NCBI GenBank assembly: GCA_937135955.1
Contig: CAKZOB010000020.1
Span: 1-64,000 of the forward strand
Origin: an uncultured Anaerolineales bacterium
Lineage (GTDB): Bacteria > Chloroflexota > Anaerolineae > Aggregatilineales > Aggregatilineaceae
DNA length: 64,000 nt
Direction: 5' to 3'
Made by a program: the position numbers and the translations under genes
The notes under the pieces: model-generated
Seen by the model: the letters and a program-made list of their open reading frames with translations, nothing else
What the model was told of the DNA's origin: nothing
The model's database searches: none
Shown here: positions 17,193 to 24,761 of the stretch, one piece after another
Position numbering within the stretch: position 1 is the stretch's first letter
How the letters are laid out: the number at the start of each line of letters is the position of its first letter

Positions 17193-17525
17193 TCAGGCGG
17201 GGCTGCCCTCGACGCACTGTGCGCCCGTCGGCCCGACTACTGCGCCATAGCGCATCCCGCGCGGAAGGTCAATGCGGTCGCCGGGGCCGAGCACCAGCCG
17301 CTGCCGGGCGTCCGGCAGGATAATCTCAATGGAACCCTGCACGCAATAGATGGTCTTGTCGTAGCCGTGACTGCGTATCGGGTGGCGCGAATTGGGGGCA
17401 TTCACCCACACATAGGGCCGCAGTTGTTCGTCGCGCATCAGGCGGGTGATGGTGTCCAGCGTAGGGTGCTGACCCCCGCGCCAGCGAACCAGACGAAACT
17501 GTGGCTGTGTGGTGGTAAGGGTCAT
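17193..17525 (-). CDS. Small cupin-fold protein
   Basis: 110 residues. A single conserved beta-barrel: YVWVNAPNSRHPIRSHGYDKTIYCVQGSIEIILPDARQRLVLGPGDRIDLPRGMRYGAVVGPTGAQCVEG. It matches cupin motif 1 (H..H.Y....YCVQGSIEI) and motif 2 (PGDRIDLPRGMRY), with two histidines and a glutamate-like pattern suited to a metal. The start ATG at 17525 has GGGGAGAG upstream; the frame is open further to 17594 without support. Substrate and reaction unknown. Monocistronic between rpsB and the DHH-CCA fusion. Confidence 0.72.
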   Translation of the reverse strand: MTLTTTQPQFRLVRWRGGQHPTLDTITRLMRDEQLRPYVWVNAPNSRHPIRSHGYDKTIYCVQGSIEIILPDARQRLVLGPGDRIDLPRGMRYGAVVGPTGAQCVEGSPA

Positions 17526-17668
17526 GAATGCTCTCCCCAGGAAGTTGTAATCACATGTGGACAACGGTCGAGTGGCGGGAATCATATCGCGCATTAAAAA
17601 AGATTAACAGACCTTGTGGTGCCCCAGCGGGAACTCTCAGCAACCTTTAATCTTTCTTTCTAATTTTC

Positions 17669-20308
17669 TCAGCTTTTGTGCGCTTCTTCACCCACGCCAG
17701 CCAGTTCGGTCATCAATTGCAGCAGCATGGCTTTCTCCTCCTCAGGCGAGGCGATCAGGCCATTCAGCCACGCTTCGCGCAGCCGCCCCAGCAGGTGCCC
17801 ATAGAGCGGCCCCGGCTTGATGCCGGTCAACGCCCGCAATTCCTGCCCGCCCAGCGTAGGCCGCACATAGCGCCAGGTGCTGGCGAAGCGCTCGATCTGC
17901 TCGCGGGCCACGGCGTTCGGCGCGGCGGCCCAGGCGGCCAGCCAGCCGACCTCGTCCAGCGGCTCCAGCAATTGCACAACCTGGCTGGGAGATAGCGGTT
18001 CGCTGAGTTGAGGGAGCAGGGCGATGGCGACGCGCGCGTCCTGCAGATGATTCAGATAGCGGCGCGAGAATTGCAGACGCCGCCCCAGCTTCTCCAGTTC
18101 GTCCTGTGCCAGGCGGCCCGTGAACAGTGAGAACGAGGTCAGCATCCAGTTGTCGAACGTCGCCAGCGACGGCCAGGGGTGATGCTGACGGGCATAGCGC
18201 AGCGCATAAAACGCCGAGCGCACCCATTCGTCCACGCGCAGTTGGGGATGGATGGCGGTCAGGATGCCCAGCCGCTCCAGCCGACTTAGCGCGCGCAAGG
18301 GGTACGGCTCGGCCAGGATCAGGCTCAGTTCGTGGCGAATGCGGTCGCCGCTGACGCGGTCGAGCAGGCCGATAGCGCTGCGGATCAGCTCTTCGGTGCG
18401 CGGCTCGATGCAAAAGCCCAACCGTTGTTCCAGGCGCACCGCCCGCAACATGCGCGTGGGATCGTCTACAAAGCTGAGGCTGTGCAGCACGCGGATCACA
18501 CCGTCGCGCAGGTCTTGCTCGCCGCCGTAGAAATCGAGCAATTCGCCCATCGGCTCCGGCGACAGGCGGATCGCCAGCGTGTTGATGGTGAAGTCGCGCC
18601 GATACAGATCGGGCTTGATCGAGCTGCGTTGCACCGTGGGCAGCGCGGTGGGCTGTTCGTAGAACTCGCGCCGCGCCGAGGCAAAATCCAGGAATGCCGG
18701 CCAACCGTTCTCCTGCCAGGAACTGCCCAGCGCCCTGGCGACGGTTTCGTCCAGAATCCATTTGGCTGTGCCGAACTGCGCATGGCTGCGCATATCGCCG
18801 CCATAGGTCGCGCACAGGGCCTGCACCAGGGCGATGGCATCATCCTCGACCACCAGGTCGAGGTCGTGCGTGGGCTGCCCCAGCAACAGATCGCGCACGA
18901 AACCGCCCACCAGATACAACCCTACGCGCTCTTTCTGCGCCTGCTGCGCGATGGCATTCACCAGCCGCCACAGGCCCGGCGACAGCGTAGCCTGCATCCG
19001 CCGCAGAATATGCTCGCGGCGACCGTCGTCGGGGCGCTGCCCCCAGCGCTTGATCAGGTCGGTGCGGGTGACGATGCCCAGCAGGCGGCCCTGCTCGTCC
19101 ACCACGGGAATCTGCCCCCAGCCAGAGCGCATCATGCGTTGCTGCACGACTTCGATCGAATCAGTGGGGCGCACGGTCACTTCGCCCGCATCCATGATCT
19201 CGCGCACACGGCGGTGCCCCAGACCGTGGCTCATGGCGCGGTCTACGGCGCGGCGGGTCAGCAAGCCGACCACTCGCCCGCCTTCCACTACCGGAAAGCC
19301 CTCGTGACCGGTGCGCTGCATCCGCTCGACTACGTCTTTGATACGCTCGTCGGCGCGCACGGTCTGTGCGCTGACCGACATCAGCGCCTCGACCAGCACC
19401 GAGGGCACGATGATCTCCGGCAACACCTGCAAAATCTCGGCGCGCACATCGGCGAGCTGTCGGTCGCGGATGAGGGCGGCAGCCGCGCGACTATGCCCCC
19501 CACCGCCGAAGCGCCGCGCGATGGCTGAGACATCCAGGGCGTCGGTGGTGCCCCGTGCCACAAGCTGAATATCGCTGTTGAGCTGCACCAGCACGAACAC
19601 CGCCGCCGGTTCATAGAGTTCGCGCAGCTTATGTGCCAGCGTCGCGATCTCGTCTACCGGTCGGCGAGTGGTGGCCATCGCCAGCAGGATGGCGTGCCCC
19701 TTCACCGTGTGCGTTTCGGTGTGTTCGAGCAGGCGCTCGTAGAGTTCGCGCTGTTCGGGAGTCAGCCGATGAGCCAGGAAATGGCGGATCACGTCCAGGT
19801 CGGCCCCGCATTCCAGCAACCAGGCTGCGCAACGGGCATCGCGCGCGGTCGTGGTGCCATAGAGCAGCGAGCCAGTGTCTTCGTAAATGCCCAGCAACAG
19901 CAGCGTCGCCTCTAGCGGAGCCAGGCCGATGCCCTGCTCGTGAATCTGCTCGACCAGCAGCGTAGTGCAGGCTCCCACCGCCTCGCCAGCGAAGGTCTGA
20001 TTCGGCTCCAGTTCACGAGCCAGGGGGTGATGGTCTATGAAATGCACGGGCGTATCGGGGCGCATCCCGCGCGCTGTCGAAAAGCTCTGCGTGTCCACCA
20101 CGGTGACGCACTCGACCGGCCCGCCGCGCTTAAGTTCGCCGCGGCGGACGAAGGGCAGTTCGCTGCCATAGAGGGTCAGGAACTCCTCGACGTTGCGGTT
20201 GACGCGCTTGGGCAACACCGGCAACGCCTCCGGATCGAGCTTGTGCGCGGCCAGCAGCGAGGCCACGGCGTCGAAATCTGCGTTATCGTGCGTCAGGATC
20301 AGCTTCAC
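17669..20308 (-). CDS. Fusion protein: DHH phosphoesterase, CBS pair and CCA/polyA-type tRNA nucleotidyltransferase
   Basis: 879 residues. Domains in order: DHH (about 1-190: LILTHDNADFDAVAS, VVDTQSF, VHFIDHHPLA); DHHA1 (about 210-310: VDEIATLAHKLREL, RRFGGGGHSRAAAALI); two CBS repeats (about 315-430); nucleotidyltransferase head (about 455-590: YLVGGFVRDLLLGQPTHDLDLVVED with the DxD metal pair, RRDFTINTLAIRL, DDPTRMLRAVRLEQRLGF); then the helical RNA-binding body. The combination is known as a class II CCA/A-adding enzyme with an N-terminal DHH-CBS part. The head maintains the tRNA 3' end; the DHH part may hydrolyse nucleotides or short RNA. GTG at 20308 gives MKLILTHDN, the natural family start. 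Confidence 0.9.
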   Translation of the reverse strand: MKLILTHDNADFDAVASLLAAHKLDPEALPVLPKRVNRNVEEFLTLYGSELPFVRRGELKRGGPVECVTVVDTQSFSTARGMRPDTPVHFIDHHPLARELEPNQTFAGEAVGACTTLLVEQIHEQGIGLAPLEATLLLLGIYEDTGSLLYGTTTARDARCAAWLLECGADLDVIRHFLAHRLTPEQRELYERLLEHTETHTVKGHAILLAMATTRRPVDEIATLAHKLRELYEPAAVFVLVQLNSDIQLVARGTTDALDVSAIARRFGGGGHSRAAAALIRDRQLADVRAEILQVLPEIIVPSVLVEALMSVSAQTVRADERIKDVVERMQRTGHEGFPVVEGGRVVGLLTRRAVDRAMSHGLGHRRVREIMDAGEVTVRPTDSIEVVQQRMMRSGWGQIPVVDEQGRLLGIVTRTDLIKRWGQRPDDGRREHILRRMQATLSPGLWRLVNAIAQQAQKERVGLYLVGGFVRDLLLGQPTHDLDLVVEDDAIALVQALCATYGGDMRSHAQFGTAKWILDETVARALGSSWQENGWPAFLDFASARREFYEQPTALPTVQRSSIKPDLYRRDFTINTLAIRLSPEPMGELLDFYGGEQDLRDGVIRVLHSLSFVDDPTRMLRAVRLEQRLGFCIEPRTEELIRSAIGLLDRVSGDRIRHELSLILAEPYPLRALSRLERLGILTAIHPQLRVDEWVRSAFYALRYARQHHPWPSLATFDNWMLTSFSLFTGRLAQDELEKLGRRLQFSRRYLNHLQDARVAIALLPQLSEPLSPSQVVQLLEPLDEVGWLAAWAAAPNAVAREQIERFASTWRYVRPTLGGQELRALTGIKPGPLYGHLLGRLREAWLNGLIASPEEEKAMLLQLMTELAGVGEEAHKS

Positions 20309-20411
20309 GGGCACTGTCTCTGGCTGAGAGTCGCGAGTTATGAGTTGGGAGCAGCAAGAGGGAAACCTCCCAGACGGCGACGATCGCCTGGCCGCTTGCT
20401 CGCCGTGCTCC

Positions 20412-21491
20412 CTAGCCCAGGGCGTCCCATACGGCCAACTTGGCCTGCACACGCCGGATCACCTCGTCGGTGAACTCGGTTGTGGTGGCCTGACCGCCCA
20501 GGTCGGGGGTGCGCACGCCGTCGTAAACCGCTTCGAGCGTCGCCTCACGGATAGCGCGGCAAACGCGCGTGGCGCGGTCGTCGGGAATATAGCTGAGCAC
20601 CGTTGCCGCCGCCATGATCATGGCTACCGGATTGGCCAGGTTCTTGCCATACAGCGAGGGCGCGGTGCCATGAGGCGCTTCGGCGACAATGGCGTTGGGC
20701 TGCAGGTTGTCGTCGAAGCTGATGATCACCGACTCCGAACCGGCGATGGTGCCGAACATCTTCAGCACCAGGTCGGACATGCTGTCGCCGTCGCGGTTGA
20801 GGGTGGGGATCACCAGAGGTTCGCCGGTTGTTTCCAGCAACAGGGCATAGGTTGCGTCAATCAACTGCGGTTCATAGCGCACAGTGGGGTAACGCGCTGC
20901 TGCCGCGTCCAGTTCCTCCTTGAACATGCCCTCGTAGATGGGGCTGACAGTATACTTGGGGCCGCCGAAGACCTTTGCGCCGGTGCGCGCGGCGTAGTGA
21001 AAGGCATATTCGGCCACCGCGCGGCAGGTGCGGCGGGTGATCCGCTCGGTGCGGTAGGCGACTTCGTCCAACCCCTCGCCCTCGCGCCATTCTTTGGCTC
21101 CGTAGGCGTCGCCGACCGCCATGCGCACCACCGCAATGGGCGCGTGCACGCCCGCGATCGGGCGCACTGGCGGCAGTCGTCGGCCCACGCGCAGGATGAC
21201 CTGTGCGTCAATGGCTTCGCGCAGAATGGCGTTGGGACTGCCCACGTCGTCGGGGTCGCCGGGGGTGATGGTCGCCGCCTTCAACCCCAGCCCATGCTTC
21301 TTCACCGCTTCCGCCGCCTGATAGACGACCTGATTGCGGGTGGCGCGGCGGTTTTCCAGCGACAGGTCGAAGCTGACGAAGTGAATATTGGGCGGCAGGA
21401 TGGTCGGCGACAGCACGCGCAGCGCCTCTTCGAGCAATTCTTGCCCGGTCTGATCGCCCTGCATGACGACAATGGTGTACGTCTTCTCCAC
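20412..21491 (-). CDS. Isocitrate/isopropylmalate-family dehydrogenase
   Basis: 359 residues. NAD(P)-dependent beta-decarboxylating dehydrogenase, cytosolic. The start TIVVMQGDQTGQELLEEALRVL is the family's GDGIG-like N-terminus. Later come RVGRRLPPVRPIAGVHAP, the metal-binding region NRDGDSMSDLVLKMFGTIAGSESVIISFDDN, and AEAPHGTAPSLYGKNLANPVAMIMAAATVL, the nucleotide-binding HGTAP segment. The residues that distinguish isocitrate, isopropylmalate, tartrate and homoisocitrate cannot be read with confidence. GTG at 21491 follows AGGGAAGAG; ATG at 21509 is an alternative. It follows the CheY-like gene by 62 bp and precedes the DHH-CCA gene by 103 bp, all on one strand. Confidence 0.85.
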   Translation of the reverse strand: MEKTYTIVVMQGDQTGQELLEEALRVLSPTILPPNIHFVSFDLSLENRRATRNQVVYQAAEAVKKHGLGLKAATITPGDPDDVGSPNAILREAIDAQVILRVGRRLPPVRPIAGVHAPIAVVRMAVGDAYGAKEWREGEGLDEVAYRTERITRRTCRAVAEYAFHYAARTGAKVFGGPKYTVSPIYEGMFKEELDAAAARYPTVRYEPQLIDATYALLLETTGEPLVIPTLNRDGDSMSDLVLKMFGTIAGSESVIISFDDNLQPNAIVAEAPHGTAPSLYGKNLANPVAMIMAAATVLSYIPDDRATRVCRAIREATLEAVYDGVRTPDLGGQATTTEFTDEVIRRVQAKLAVWDALG

Positions 21492-21553
21492 GTTCTCTTC
21501 CCTATGCATATCTATGTTGATGGCAGCGATGTCTGCGGCTGATCCGCGTCTGT

Positions 21554-21931
21554 TCAGAGACGACGGGCATTCAGCACTTTGCGAATGGCGCCCACCAGCG
21601 AGTCTACGCTGACCGGCTTGTGAACGACCAGATCGGCGCCCGCTTCCAGCCGTCGTTCTTCGAGATCGAGCGATTGATAGGCCGTGACGAAGATGATGGG
21701 CAGGGCCTGGGTGACCGGATTCTGGCGCATCATCTTGCACAGCATGAAGCCGTCAATCTCCGGCATCATGATATCGAGCAAGACGACGTCTGGCTTTTCC
21801 CGCTCGGCCAGGTCGAGCGCTTCCAGCGAATTGAGCGTGGTGATCGGCTCGAACCCGCCAATTTGCAACACAGTGCGCAGCAGGCGCAGGGTGTCCATTT
21901 CGTCATCCACAACGAGTACGCGAGTGGGCAT
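21554..21931 (-). CDS. Stand-alone response regulator receiver (CheY-like)
   Basis: 125 residues, receiver domain only. VLVVDDEMDT gives the acidic pair, PDVVLLDIMMPEIDG the phosphoacceptor aspartate, FVTAYQ the conserved threonine and VHKPVS the lysine, so phosphotransfer is expected. No output domain and no histidine kinase nearby; the partner kinase is unknown. The frame continues upstream to 21985, but ATG at 21931 begins MPTRVLVVDDE, the standard start. Confidence 0.9.
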   Translation of the reverse strand: MPTRVLVVDDEMDTLRLLRTVLQIGGFEPITTLNSLEALDLAEREKPDVVLLDIMMPEIDGFMLCKMMRQNPVTQALPIIFVTAYQSLDLEERRLEAGADLVVHKPVSVDSLVGAIRKVLNARRL

Positions 21932-22082
21932 GAGACGCCGTCTTTCTCTATCACAATGCTGGACGCGCGCGATAGGCATCGCCAACTCTCACGCGCGCCA
22001 GGGTCAGCCAGACGTTACGCTCATTATATATGCTTGGCGGGCCTGTAACCAATCCTTCGTTCATGGGGGAGGTTGTCAGCGG

Positions 22083-22262
22083 CTTTGCCCCACCCGCTGG
22101 CCCTCATCCCCCGGCCCCTTCGCCCGCGCTGCGGGCGAAGGGGAGCGCTCGTGCGACAGACAGCAAGTCCCCTCGCCCCGCGACGCAGTCGCGAGGGAGA
22201 GGGGATTGAGGGGTGAGGGGCAGCAGATGGCGGCAAATTGCCTGTCAACCTTTGCACACACC
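22083..22262 (-). repeat. Dispersed repeat family C, copy 2
   Basis: Reverse-orientation counterpart of 12977-13150. It contains two long imperfect palindromes: CCCTTCGCCCGCGCTGCGGGCGAAGGGG and the CCCTCGCCCC...GGGAGAGGGG block. A GACAGACAGCAAG linker joins them, and a tail with CAGCAG, GGCGGCAAATTGCC and TGTCA...TTTGCACAC follows. It lies in the 680-bp gap between the CheY-like gene and pyrB; 22263-22383 holds nothing I recognise. Confidence 0.72.
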
Positions 22263-22383
22263 CGCCAGCAGAGGGATTGTATCAAACCGCCTGCCGCTTC
22301 ACCTCACACCTGAGCTTACTTCTGCCCACGGTTCTGCTGGCTGGTTTTGATGCGATGACCCTGCACCCGCCAGTTTTTTGGCA

Positions 22384-22412
22384 TTGACGGGCGCGTCAGT
22401 TCCTGGTAAAAA
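22384..22412 (+). promoter_or_regulatory. Promoter of the pyrBCDEF operon
   Basis: TTGACG (22384-22389), 17 bases, then TAAAAA (22407-22412) in an A/T patch. It would start a leader RNA at about 22419, some 190 bases before pyrB. Confidence 0.65.
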
Positions 22413-22418
22413 ATCCTT

Positions 22419-22611
22419 TCGAACCCGGCCCTGGCCGGGCGTTGTGCAGCATTCCGTTTTGGGGGAGGATGGGTTCGTGGCAGCCAGGATTCTGCCTGCA
22501 CCTGTTGCCCGTCCCGCCACTGGCGGGAGCGGGCGCATTGGCCGCCCCCGTTCGATCGATCGGTAAGACCACCATTTGGTGGTCTTTTTTTTGCCTGGTG
22601 AGGAGGCCGCC
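22419..22611 (+). promoter_or_regulatory. Structured leader of the pyr operon ending in an intrinsic terminator (attenuator)
   Basis: Possible elements in order: hairpin CCCGGC/GCCGGG with loop CCTG (22424-22439); GTGCAG (22444-22449) able to pair with CTGCAC (22496-22501); GGCAG/CTGCC (22479-22496); hairpin CCCGCC-ACT-GGCGGG with outer CCCG/CGGG (22508-22533); a competing GGGCG/CGCCC (22531-22547); then the terminator at 22565-22592. GAACCC (22421-22426) and GGGTTC (22471-22476) can also pair. No PyrR-binding consensus was recognised and no pyrR gene lies in the window. Confidence 0.55.
22565..22592 (+). terminator. Leader terminator immediately upstream of pyrB
   Basis: AAGACCACCA (22565-22574) pairs with TGGTGGTCTT (22577-22586), and a run of eight T's spans 22585-22592. 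The pyrB ribosome site (GAGGAGG) begins about 8 bases later. A complete terminator inside an operon leader implies attenuation control. Confidence 0.88.
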
Positions 22612-23688
22612 ATGTCTGTACCCGAACATGTCGTCGTCAACGATCTGCGTCAGTCCAGCCGTTTCCTGCAGCTCTACACGCCGCCCAAGATCAACGGCGA
22701 CTTCACCGAGAAACATATCATCTCGGTAGATCAGTTCGACCGCCACGATCTGCAGATTCTCTTCGATGCCACCTCGTCCATCCGGCGGCGCATCAAGCAG
22801 CAGGATCGCGGCCTGCTGGCCCTGACGGCGGGCAAGCTGATGGCCACCCTGTTCTACGAGGCCAGCACGCGCACCGATCTTTCTTTCCAGGCCGCCATGC
22901 GCCGTCTGGGCGGTGAGGTGGTCGCCGCCAGCAATGGCGTGCAGTTCTCCTCCATCTACAAGGGCGAGAACCTGGCCGACACCGTGCGCGCCGCCGGCTG
23001 CTACGCCGACGTGATCGTGCTGCGTCATCCGGAAGTGGGATCGTCCTACGAGGCCGCCTACTACCTCGACCGCCTGGCCGAGCAGATTTCGCGCCGCCCG
23101 GTCGTCATCAGCGGCGGTGACGGCATCGGCGAGCACCCCACGCAGGCGTTGCTGGACTGCTACACTATCTACGATGCCAAAGGCTCTATTGACGGCCTGG
23201 ACATCACCCTGGTGGGCGATCTCAAGAACGGGCGCACAGTGCACTCGCTGGCCAAGCTCATTGCCCGCTACGAAGCGCAGGGCGTCACGCTCAACCTGGT
23301 CGGCCCCGACCTGCTGCCCATGCCCGAAGAGATCGGGCACTTCGTCGAATCGAAGGGCATTCGCGTCCGGCAGACGGATAATCTCGACGAGGTGCTGGGC
23401 CATACCGACGTGATCTACTGGACGCGCGTGCAGGAAGAGCGCTTCGCCGACCGCGCCGAGTACGAAGCGATCAAAGACCGCTTCATCATGACGCCCGACG
23501 TGCTGGCCCGCGCCAAGTCCGACGCCATCCTGATGCATCCGCTGCCGCGCAAGCACGAAATGGGCACGCCCGCTGATCACGATGCGCTGGACGCCGACCC
23601 CCGCTCGATCTACTTCCGCCAGATGGAAAACGGCATGTTCGTGCGCATGGCCCTGCTGGCCAAAGTGCTGGGCGGGTTGTGGGTATGA
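22612..23688 (+). CDS. pyrB: Aspartate carbamoyltransferase catalytic subunit
   Basis: 358 residues, longer than the usual about 310. It makes N-carbamoyl-aspartate from carbamoyl phosphate and aspartate. The signature is complete: FYEASTRTDLSFQAAMRRLGG (phosphate binding), VVISGGDGIGEHPTQALLD, ITLVGDLKNGRTVHSLAKL, YWTRVQEERF and ILMHPLPRKHEMGTPADHD. An N-terminal segment of about 30 residues (VNDLRQSSRFLQLYTPPKINGDFTEKHI) precedes the core. No pyrI regulatory subunit is present. ATG at 22612 has GAGGAGG upstream. First gene of a tightly overlapping pyrBCDEF operon controlled by the upstream attenuator. Confidence 0.96.
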   Translation: MSVPEHVVVNDLRQSSRFLQLYTPPKINGDFTEKHIISVDQFDRHDLQILFDATSSIRRRIKQQDRGLLALTAGKLMATLFYEASTRTDLSFQAAMRRLGGEVVAASNGVQFSSIYKGENLADTVRAAGCYADVIVLRHPEVGSSYEAAYYLDRLAEQISRRPVVISGGDGIGEHPTQALLDCYTIYDAKGSIDGLDITLVGDLKNGRTVHSLAKLIARYEAQGVTLNLVGPDLLPMPEEIGHFVESKGIRVRQTDNLDEVLGHTDVIYWTRVQEERFADRAEYEAIKDRFIMTPDVLARAKSDAILMHPLPRKHEMGTPADHDALDADPRSIYFRQMENGMFVRMALLAKVLGGLWV

Positions 23689-24761
23689 GCACCCTGATCG
23701 TCCCCGCCCCGCTCGACCCACACGTGCACCTGCGCGACCTGGCCTGGGCGCACAAGGGCACGTTTGCCAGCGAGACGGCGGCAGCCCTGGCGGGCGGGTA
23801 CTGGGCGGTGCTCGATATGCCCAACACCCCGCCACCCACCATTGACCCGGCGGCGCTGGAAACCAAACTGGCGGCGCTGACGGCGGGGGCCGTGTGCGAC
23901 TGGGGCGTCTATTTCGGGGCCAGCCAGGACGACAACACGGCCTGCTATCCGCAGGTCGCCGGTCGGGTGTGTGGGCTGAAGATGTACAACAATGCCACCA
24001 CAGGCACCCTGTTGCTGGCCGATCAGCCAACGCGCGAAGCGCATTTCCGCGCCTGGCCCGCCGGGCGGGTGATCGCGGTGCATGCGGAGGATCAGACGGT
24101 GGCCGATATCCTGGCCCTGGTGCGGCGCTATCGCAAGCACACGCATTTCTGCCACATCAGCATGGCGGAGGAGATCGCGCTGCTGCGGGCGGCCAAAGCC
24201 GAGGGTCTGCCCGTCAGCGTCGGCGTCACGCCGCATCACCTCTTCCTGACCGAGCGCGACGTGATCACGCTGGGCGCGCTGGGGCGCATGAAACCGGAAC
24301 TGAAGACCGCCGCCGATCAGGCCGCGCTGTGGGACGCCCTGGCCGACGGCACGGTGGACGTGGTGGAGTCCGATCACGCGCCGCATACCCTGGCGGAGAA
24401 GGAGAACGATCCGCCGCCGTCGGGCGTGCCGGGCCTGGAGACGACCGTGCCTCTGCTGCTGACGGCAGTCCGCGAGGGGCGGCTGAGCCTGGAGCGGGCG
24501 ATCGCCCTGGTAGCGACCAACCCCCGGCGCATCTTCGGGCTGCAAGCGCCACCGGAGACCTACACTGAGATAGACCCGGATGTCTCTTATGTGATCGCTC
24601 GCCAGGCCCTGTTCACGGCCTGTGGCTGGTCGCCCTTCGAAGGGATGCGCGTATGGGGGCGCGTGCGGCGGGTGGTGGTGCGCGGACAGACGGCTTTCGA
24701 AGATGGACAGGTGCGCGTAGCGCCGGGCTTTGGCCGCAACCTGTTCGCGGAGGGCGTATGA
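23685..24761 (+). CDS. pyrC: Dihydroorotase (class I amidohydrolase)
   Basis: 358 residues. It cyclises carbamoyl-aspartate to dihydroorotate. Metal-site motifs: DPHVHLRDL (HxH), LKMYNN (the lysine expected to be carbamylated), VIAVHAED, HFCHIS, and VVESDHAPHT (catalytic aspartate). PSGVPGLETTVPLLL is the class I substrate loop. The start ATG overlaps the pyrB stop (ATGA), and its stop overlaps pyrD in the same way, indicating translational coupling. Confidence 0.93.
   Translation: MSTLIVPAPLDPHVHLRDLAWAHKGTFASETAAALAGGYWAVLDMPNTPPPTIDPAALETKLAALTAGAVCDWGVYFGASQDDNTACYPQVAGRVCGLKMYNNATTGTLLLADQPTREAHFRAWPAGRVIAVHAEDQTVADILALVRRYRKHTHFCHISMAEEIALLRAAKAEGLPVSVGVTPHHLFLTERDVITLGALGRMKPELKTAADQAALWDALADGTVDVVESDHAPHTLAEKENDPPPSGVPGLETTVPLLLTAVREGRLSLERAIALVATNPRRIFGLQAPPETYTEIDPDVSYVIARQALFTACGWSPFEGMRVWGRVRRVVVRGQTAFEDGQVRVAPGFGRNLFAEGV

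Noticed and set aside
22442-22729. Leader peptide gene in the pyr leader (pyrBI-type attenuation)
   Set aside because: An open GTG frame crosses the terminator, but it lacks a ribosome site and continues past the pyrB start; there is no U-rich pause region upstream. Kept only as a possibility within the leader finding.
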